A stretch of 64,000 nucleotides of DNA, taken from the NCBI RefSeq assembly GCF_002303885.1, contig NZ_MRCM01000002.1:372001-436000 (forward strand). Reading direction: 5' to 3'. The notes under the pieces are model-generated. The model worked only from the letters and a program-made list of their open reading frames with translations. It was not told the DNA's origin and searched no databases. Below, piece by piece: positions 59,051 through 64,000 of the stretch (within the stretch, counting starts at the first letter, position 1; every line of letters starts with the position of its first letter). The translations under genes and the position numbers were made by a program. The DNA comes from Flavobacterium sp. ACN2. Its GTDB lineage: Bacteria > Bacteroidota > Bacteroidia > Flavobacteriales > Flavobacteriaceae.

Positions 59051-59527
59051 CTACTTATTCAGCCACCAAATACTAGCATTCAAAACTGTAGCAAATCCAA
59101 CCCAAGCTAAATAGGGAATCAATAAATAACCTGAAGTTTTATTGATTTTGACGAATTTCAAATACGTTTCATAAATCATCAGCCATAAAAGCACGATTTC
59201 GACTAAAGCCAACATCGGGTTTTTTAATCCGAAGAATAAATAAGACCAAATGGCATTTAAAATCAATTGAATGATGAAGAAAAGCAGTGCTTTTTTAACT
59301 TCCTCAGTGTTTTCTTTTATTCGATCCCAAACCAATGCTGCTGCAATTGCCATAAATATGTAAAGAACTGTCCAAACTGGCATAAAAATCCAATTCGGCG
59401 GATTAAAAATTGGTTTTTCCAACGTTACATACCAAGTCTCAATACTTGGTCTTGTTACTAAACTAGCAGAATATCCAACTGTTAAACAAATTACTAAAGC
59501 TATAGCGATTTTTACAAATTTATTCAT
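59051..59527 (-). CDS. tspO: TspO/MBR-family membrane protein
   Basis: 158 residues from the ATG at 59527; the longer frame adds seven residues. Five membrane helices with the tryptophan-rich signature (ETWYVTLEKPIFNPPNWIFMPVWTVLY, NAIWSYLFFG, LIPYLAWVGFATVLNASIWWLN). Bacterial TspO binds porphyrins and is linked to stress or light responses. A TAnnTTTG-like box sits at 59553-59546 on the minus strand. It is convergent with the tandem exported pair. Confidence 0.9.
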   Translation of the reverse strand: MNKFVKIAIALVICLTVGYSASLVTRPSIETWYVTLEKPIFNPPNWIFMPVWTVLYIFMAIAAALVWDRIKENTEEVKKALLFFIIQLILNAIWSYLFFGLKNPMLALVEIVLLWLMIYETYLKFVKINKTSGYLLIPYLAWVGFATVLNASIWWLNK

Positions 59528-59611
59528 GACATCAAATTTTGAATTCAAAAATAGTCAAAAGAAAAGTTTAAACCATATAGATAAAAAATTATCCCTTTAG
59601 GGCGAAAAAAC

Positions 59612-59619
59612 TATCTTTG
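59612..59619 (+). promoter_or_regulatory. Candidate -7 box of mvaD (TATCTTTG)
   Basis: Exact TAnnTTTG match 17 bp before the mvaD ATG. The expected -33 TTG is not clear, so confidence is moderate. Confidence 0.55.
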
Positions 59620-59636
59620 CCAAAATTTTATAATTC

Positions 59637-60737
59637 ATGTTAACAGCAGCCGATTTTATACCAAATTCATATACTTCAGCAATCGAAAACGGAAACTTTG
59701 AATGGAGCGCTCCAAGCAACATTGCATTAGTGAAATACTGGGGAAAAAAAGACAACCAGATTCCAGCAAATCCTTCTGTTAGTTTTACTCTAAATAACTG
59801 TAAAACAATTACAAAATTAGGTTTTGAAAAAAGGAACGCTTCTACTTCGCTCAGCGAGACAAATGGTTTTTCTTTTGATTTACTTTTTGAAGGAAAACCA
59901 AAAGAAGACTTTAAACCAAAAATTCAGAAGTTTTTAGAAAGAGTTGAAGTTTATCTGCCGTTTTTGAAAGAATATCATTTTATAATTGACACTCAAAATA
60001 CTTTCCCTCATAGTTCAGGAATTGCTTCTTCGGCTTCCGGAATGGCGGCTTTAGCAATGAATTTTATGAGTTTAGAAAGAAAATTGAATCCAGAAATGAC
60101 CGATGATTATTTCTATCAAAAAGCTTCATTTCTAGCTCGATTAGGTTCTGGAAGCGCTTGCAGAAGTGTGAAAGGGAATGTTGTCGTTTGGGGAAATCAG
60201 GAAAATATTGAAGGAAGTACAGATTTGTTTGGAGTAGAATTTCCATATACGATTCATGAAAATTTCAAGAATTATCAAGATACTATTTTATTGGTTGACA
60301 AAGGCGAGAAACAAGTTTCGAGCACAGTTGGGCACGATTTAATGCACAACCATCCGTATGCTGAAAGACGTTTTGCTCAGGCACATGAAAATCTGGATAA
60401 ATTAATTTCCATTTTTGAAAACGGAGATTTAAACGAGTTTATAAAAGTTGTAGAAAGTGAAGCATTGACACTACACGCTATGATGATGACCTCTATGCCG
60501 TACTTTATTTTGATGAAACCAAACACGCTGCAGATCATAAATGCAATCTGGAAATTTAGAAATGAAACCCAGATTCCAGTATGTTTTACGCTAGATGCTG
60601 GAGCAAATGTGCACGTACTTTATCCCGAAAACGTTAGCGAAAAAGTACTTCAATTTATTCAGGACGAATTAGTTGTATTTTGTCAGAATAGTCAATACAT
60701 TTGCGACAAAATTGGACACGGTGCAATTGCATTATAA
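59637..60737 (+). CDS. mvaD: Diphosphomevalonate decarboxylase
   Basis: 366 residues, GHMP-family enzyme making isopentenyl diphosphate in the mevalonate pathway. Motifs: SAPSNIALVKYWGK, the loop PHSSGIASSASGMAALA that binds ATP and substrate, RLGSGSACRSVKG, HNHPYAERRF and the acid-base region of ALTLHAMMMTSMP. Slightly longer than animal homologues but in the bacterial range. It heads a plus-strand block followed by a small toxin-antitoxin pair, mevalonate kinase, DUF502 and a prenyltransferase. Confidence 0.96.
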   Translation: MLTAADFIPNSYTSAIENGNFEWSAPSNIALVKYWGKKDNQIPANPSVSFTLNNCKTITKLGFEKRNASTSLSETNGFSFDLLFEGKPKEDFKPKIQKFLERVEVYLPFLKEYHFIIDTQNTFPHSSGIASSASGMAALAMNFMSLERKLNPEMTDDYFYQKASFLARLGSGSACRSVKGNVVVWGNQENIEGSTDLFGVEFPYTIHENFKNYQDTILLVDKGEKQVSSTVGHDLMHNHPYAERRFAQAHENLDKLISIFENGDLNEFIKVVESEALTLHAMMMTSMPYFILMKPNTLQIINAIWKFRNETQIPVCFTLDAGANVHVLYPENVSEKVLQFIQDELVVFCQNSQYICDKIGHGAIAL

Positions 60738-60769
60738 TTTTCCGTATCTTTAATTAAATTTTCTTGGTT

Positions 60770-60988
60770 ATGGATATTCAATTAGAAAAACGCGAAGCGA
60801 TGGAGATGTTGAAAAAAACTGATGATCCTTCAATCATTATGGCAGTTGCAAAATTGCTTAGAAAAAACAAAAAAGATTGGTGGGACGATTTGACCGATCA
60901 ACAAAAAGAGGATATAGCTCAAAGTGAATTAGAATTTGAAAGAGGAGAATTTACGAGCTATGAGGATGTGATGAAAAAATACAGATAG
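60770..60988 (+). CDS. Antitoxin-like protein of a ParE/RelE module
   Basis: 72 residues from the ATG at 60770 (the TTG at 60764 adds two). Acidic, with many Glu and Asp, a WWDDL patch near residue 40 and a C-terminal FTSYEDVMKKYR, matching the short antitoxins that pair with ParE-type toxins. I see no helix-turn-helix, so it may lack DNA-binding autoregulation. Its stop TAG shares one base with the toxin GTG (TAGTG), a coupled arrangement. Confidence 0.75.
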   Translation: MDIQLEKREAMEMLKKTDDPSIIMAVAKLLRKNKKDWWDDLTDQQKEDIAQSELEFERGEFTSYEDVMKKYR

Positions 60989-61293
60989 TGGATCTTAAAG
61001 TAAGTTTTTCAAAAACAGCGGAGAAAAATTTAGATTCAGTTTTAAAGTTCATTGAAGCAAGATGGTCAGAAAAATCAAAAAAGATTTTTATTGTCAAATT
61101 TGAAAAAGCAATTTCAATAATGGTGATGAATCCAGAAATTTTTCCAAAATCAACTGTGAATAAAAAATATCGAAAATGTGTTATAACAAAGCAATCGAGC
61201 CTATTATATAGTTTTAGCGCAAACGAAATCAGGATTCACAACATTTTCGACACTAGACAAAACCCAAATAAAATAAAGAAAGACATAAAATAA
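60988..61293 (+). CDS. RelE/ParE-type toxin
   Basis: 101 residues starting at GTG 60988. The sequence has ParE-like core features: basic N-terminus (VSFSKTAEKNLDSVLKFIEARWSE), FPKSTVNKKYRKCVI, and LLYSFSANEIRIHNIFDTRQNPNK. Known family activity is inhibition of gyrase (ParE) or mRNA cleavage (RelE); which applies is not clear. It starts one base before the antitoxin stop codon ends, a typical toxin-antitoxin overlap. Mevalonate kinase starts 3 bp downstream. Confidence 0.8.
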   Translation: MDLKVSFSKTAEKNLDSVLKFIEARWSEKSKKIFIVKFEKAISIMVMNPEIFPKSTVNKKYRKCVITKQSSLLYSFSANEIRIHNIFDTRQNPNKIKKDIK

Positions 61294-61296
61294 ATC

Positions 61297-62235
61297 ATGA
61301 AAGGACCACTATTTTACTCAAAAATATTACTCTTTGGAGAATACGGAATTATCCGCGACTCTAAAGGACTTTCTATTCCTTATAATTTTTACAACGGCGC
61401 TTTAAAAAAATCTGAAGAGCCTACAGAAGAAGCCATTTCATCAAACAAAAGCTTAAGAAGTTTTGCTTCTTATCTTGAAGTGCTACATACGCAACAGCCT
61501 GAATTGGTTACTTTCGATTTAGAAACTTTAAAAAATGATGTTGAAACTGGAATGTATTTCGATTCTAGTATTCCGCAGGGATATGGCGTTGGGAGCAGCG
61601 GTGCACTTGTAGCAGCTATTTACGATAAATATGCTACCAACAAAATCACTGTTCTGGAAAATCTGACTCGCGAAAAATTATTACATTTAAAAAATATATT
61701 TTCTCAAATGGAAAGCTTTTTCCACGGAAAAAGTTCTGGTTTAGACCCTTTAAACAGCTATTTGAGCATTCCAATCCTGATCAATTCGAAAGATAATATT
61801 GAAGCAACTGGAATTCCGACTCAAAGTTTTGACGGAAAAGGTGCTGTATTTTTGTTAGACTCAGGAATTGTTGGAGAAACTGCTCCAATGGTAAGTATTT
61901 TTATGGAAAACTTAAAAGATAAAGGTTTCCGTGCTATGCTTAAAAATCAGTTTGTGAAATATACAGATGCCTGCGTAGAAAACTTCCTGCATGGCGATAT
62001 GACATCTTTGTTTACCAATACTAAAAAACTTTCTAAAGTTGTCTTAAATCATTTTAAACCAATGATTCCTGAACAATTTCACGGAATCTGGCAACACGGA
62101 ATTGATTCTAACGATTATTACCTAAAACTTTGCGGTTCTGGAGGAGGCGGTTATATCCTTGGTTTTACCGAAGATCTAGAAAGAGCCAAAGCATCCTTAA
62201 AAGACTATAAATTAGAAGTAGTTTATCAATTTTAA
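61297..62235 (+). CDS. mvk: Mevalonate kinase
   Basis: 312 residues, GHMP kinase phosphorylating mevalonate. Motifs: SKILLFGEYGIIRDSKGLSIPY (N-terminal), SIPQGYGVGSSGALVAA with the ATP loop, SFFHGKSSGLDPLNSYLS, and CGSGGGGYILGF at the C-terminus. The HGKSSGLDP segment contains the Asp typical of the active site. It lies directly after the toxin gene (3 bp), in the same transcription direction as mvaD. Confidence 0.94.
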   Translation: MKGPLFYSKILLFGEYGIIRDSKGLSIPYNFYNGALKKSEEPTEEAISSNKSLRSFASYLEVLHTQQPELVTFDLETLKNDVETGMYFDSSIPQGYGVGSSGALVAAIYDKYATNKITVLENLTREKLLHLKNIFSQMESFFHGKSSGLDPLNSYLSIPILINSKDNIEATGIPTQSFDGKGAVFLLDSGIVGETAPMVSIFMENLKDKGFRAMLKNQFVKYTDACVENFLHGDMTSLFTNTKKLSKVVLNHFKPMIPEQFHGIWQHGIDSNDYYLKLCGSGGGGYILGFTEDLERAKASLKDYKLEVVYQF

Positions 62236-62312
62236 AGTTAAACCTCTTAAAAATATTGTTGTGATTTATTGAATACCCTTTCCTAACATTTAATCTTAAA
62301 AAATTATTGCCT

Positions 62313-62903
62313 ATGAAAAGTATTTTAAAGATTATCAAAGCAACTTTTTTAGGAGGAATTCTTTTTTTAGTGCCTTTAGTTGTACTATTAATTGTTTTGG
62401 AAAAAGGATATGGTATTGTACAAAAAACAACACTTCCGTTAGTAAGTGCTTTACCAAAAGTAAGCGTTTTAGGACTTGCAATTCAAGAACTTGTTGGATT
62501 ATTAATCATAATTCTAATCTGTCTGGTTGCTGGATTATTGGCAAGAACTGCAGCGGCAGAAAAATTGGTTCAGAAATTAGAAGAAGGAATTTTAAGTTTT
62601 GTTCCCGGTTATTCATTTATGAAAAGCATGAATGAAAACATATTGGGTTTAGAATCTAAAGACGATTTAAAAGTAATATTAGTTCCTACTGATGCTGGTT
62701 TACAATTTGCTTTTTTAATAGAACAAATCAGTGATGAGAAATCTACAGTTTTTATACCAGATGCTCCAAACCCTTGGAGCGGGTCGGTGGTTTTTGTAGA
62801 TAAAAAAGATATTACAGAAATCGATATTACGCAAAAACAAGCTTTGGCCTGCATTCGAAAATTAGGTTACGGATCTGAAGAATTGTTAAAAAACAAGCTC
62901 TAG
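62313..62903 (+). CDS. DUF502 family membrane protein
   Basis: 196 residues from the ATG at 62313. Two membrane helices near the start (FLGGILFLVPLVVLLIVLEKG and LVGLLIIILICLVAGLLA) and a soluble C-terminal region (SWSGSVVFVDKKDI-like, SVVFVDKKDITEIDIT). DUF502 proteins are widespread and of unknown function. It is in the mevalonate block between mevalonate kinase and a UbiA prenyltransferase, a position found in several flavobacteria, so a link to isoprenoid or envelope metabolism is plausible. Confidence 0.88.
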   Translation: MKSILKIIKATFLGGILFLVPLVVLLIVLEKGYGIVQKTTLPLVSALPKVSVLGLAIQELVGLLIIILICLVAGLLARTAAAEKLVQKLEEGILSFVPGYSFMKSMNENILGLESKDDLKVILVPTDAGLQFAFLIEQISDEKSTVFIPDAPNPWSGSVVFVDKKDITEIDITQKQALACIRKLGYGSEELLKNKL

Positions 62904-62965
62904 TTTTCAGAATCAAAAAATATACTTTAACTTCCCTACATCAAATCAATCCCACTATATCATCT

Positions 62966-63922
62966 ATGTTAAGCAGACAACAAAAACTTTTAGTAATGAA
63001 AATTGTTAGTCTGTTCTCTGTAGTTCGAGGTTACAATATTCCAATCATCGTTTTAGCCCAGTATTTATCAGCAATTTTTATATTGGCGCCAGAAATTAGA
63101 GCATTGGATATTTTGCTTGATTTTCACTTGTTTTTAATTGTTTTTGCTTCGGCTATTACAATCGCTTCAGGATATATCATCAATAATTTTTACGACAGTC
63201 AGAAGGATTTGATTAATCGTCCGAATAAATCGATGCTGGATCGTTTGGTTAGTCAGAAAACTAAATTGAACGTTTATTTCAGTTTGAATTTTCTTGCCGT
63301 TCTAATGGCTTTTATTGTTTCCTGGAGAGCTTTTTTGTTCTTTTCAGGTTATATTTTTATGATTTGGTTTTATTCTCATAAAATTAAAAAATATCCCATT
63401 ATTGGAAATTTAATGTCTGCTTTGCTTGCTGTAACACCTTTTTTTGCCATTCTTTTATATTTCTATAATAAGATTTCGTTTGAAGAAATTGAGAATCATA
63501 TGAGTCATTTTGTGGTGATTTCGGCACATGCGGTTTTCTTGTTTCTGCTTTTATTGATTCGCGAAATGATAAAAGATTTAGAAAACCTGAAAGGCGATTT
63601 AGTAAGCGACTATAGAACAATTCCAGTTTTATATGGAGAAAAAATTTCTAAGCAAATTATCACGGGGTTGACTTTGTCTACCATTTTACCTGTTTACGTT
63701 TTGGTTAATATTTATGATGTAGGCTATATGGACATTTATTTTTATGTGTGTTTTGGAGTTCTTCTTTTCTTCTTGATTTACTTATGGAAATCGGACTCTA
63801 AGGAACAATATTTAAGACTTCATAATGTCCTTAAGTTCCTCATTGTATCTGGCGTTTGCTGCATTGTTCTGATTAACCCGAGCGTCTTATGGCATGGTCG
63901 CGAATTGATTTCTAATTACTAA
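62966..63922 (+). CDS. UbiA-family prenyltransferase (geranylgeranylglycerol-phosphate geranylgeranyltransferase-like)
   Basis: 318 residues, about eight to nine membrane helices. The first Asp-rich motif is NNFYDSQKDLINRP and the second KDLENLKGDLVSDYRTIP, both expected to coordinate magnesium-diphosphate. The family attaches polyprenyl groups to aromatic or glycerol acceptors. In flavobacteria the gene beside mevalonate kinase is often labelled as a DGGGP synthase-like enzyme; the actual acceptor cannot be read from the sequence. It closes the isoprenoid block. Confidence 0.88.
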   Translation: MLSRQQKLLVMKIVSLFSVVRGYNIPIIVLAQYLSAIFILAPEIRALDILLDFHLFLIVFASAITIASGYIINNFYDSQKDLINRPNKSMLDRLVSQKTKLNVYFSLNFLAVLMAFIVSWRAFLFFSGYIFMIWFYSHKIKKYPIIGNLMSALLAVTPFFAILLYFYNKISFEEIENHMSHFVVISAHAVFLFLLLLIREMIKDLENLKGDLVSDYRTIPVLYGEKISKQIITGLTLSTILPVYVLVNIYDVGYMDIYFYVCFGVLLFFLIYLWKSDSKEQYLRLHNVLKFLIVSGVCCIVLINPSVLWHGRELISNY

Positions 63923-64000
63923 AGCTCTTTAATCTCCCGCAGATTTAGCAGATTTTTTTCTTTGTGTGGCTCTGTGCAAACTTTGCGAATCTCTGTGAAA
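63923..64000. repeat. CAGATTTAGCAGATT and CTTTGCG repeat words at the window end
   Basis: The final 78 bases hold TCCCGCAGATTTAGCAGATT and ACTTTGCGAATCTCTGTGAA, related to the repeats at 53286-53514 and 2440-2675. The cluster is cut by the window end. Confidence 0.7.

Overview
The window looks like chromosomal DNA of a gliding-type Bacteroidota, most probably Flavobacterium, close to the F. johnsoniae group. The evidence is the low GC content, a short primary sigma factor without region 1.1, Bacteroidetes promoters (TTG, about 19 nt, TAnnTTTG), a type IX secretion (T9SS) C-terminal domain, a SusC/SusD pair, a complete-looking mevalonate route rather than MEP enzymes, and lipoproteins and outer-membrane proteins typical of flavobacteria. 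No phage, transposase, CRISPR array or rRNA operon was seen. One tRNA (tRNA-Phe, GAA) is present.

Layout. Positions 1-3.4 kb hold the 3' part of a Lys-rich outer-membrane barrel protein, rpoD, a repeat-filled gap and rpe. From 3.4 to 7.6 kb (minus strand) come an exported glutaminase, a lipoprotein nuclease and a tail-specific protease. From 7.8 to 12.6 kb (plus) come surE, a small membrane protein, lpxB, an NlpC/P60 lipoprotein and comEC. From 12.6 to 19.9 kb (minus) lie three tandem thioredoxin-fold proteins (only one keeps CxxC), two peptide/proton symporters and a DPP-IV-like peptidase, a dipeptide harvesting unit. From 20 to 22.4 kb are HMG-CoA reductase and a GYDIA-type GHMP kinase. From 22.4 to 29.4 kb (minus) is a cell-envelope block: a SurA/PpiD-like isomerase, a CNNM/CBS membrane protein, a small membrane protein, lptC, an outer-membrane protein and coaX. 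tRNA-Phe, a repeat cluster and an MHS-type transporter follow.

From 31.8 to 53.3 kb is a starch/maltodextrin utilisation locus. On the minus strand are SusC, SusD, SusE and a T9SS-exported GH13 amylase. On the plus strand are a LacI regulator, a sugar MFS transporter, beta-phosphoglucomutase, a GH65 phosphorylase, a GH97 alpha-glucosidase, an esterase-like hydrolase and two more GH13 enzymes. The inferred route is surface cleavage, SusCD import, periplasmic trimming to maltose and glucose, maltose uptake, and phosphorolysis to beta-glucose-1-phosphate and then glucose-6-phosphate. It combines a Sus-type front end with a Gram-positive-style maltose phosphorylase back end.

From 53.5 to 59.5 kb are housekeeping and unknown genes: a GDPD-family phosphodiesterase, a BaiN-type flavoprotein, a HAD phosphatase, a Crp-like regulator, an MBL hydrolase, two tandem unknown exported proteins and TspO. 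From 59.6 kb to the end is a second mevalonate block (mvaD, a ParE-type toxin-antitoxin pair, mevalonate kinase, DUF502, UbiA prenyltransferase).

Intergenic gaps carry several families of short inverted and direct repeats, including a CTTTGCG-rich family and an 18-bp palindrome present twice. The most unusual observations are the redox-dead thioredoxin paralogues with a shared new cysteine, a terminator embedded in the comEC coding end, an 18-mer shared upstream of the two halves of the starch locus, and the toxin-antitoxin pair inside the isoprenoid operon. I did not find a clearly new defence or mobile system.
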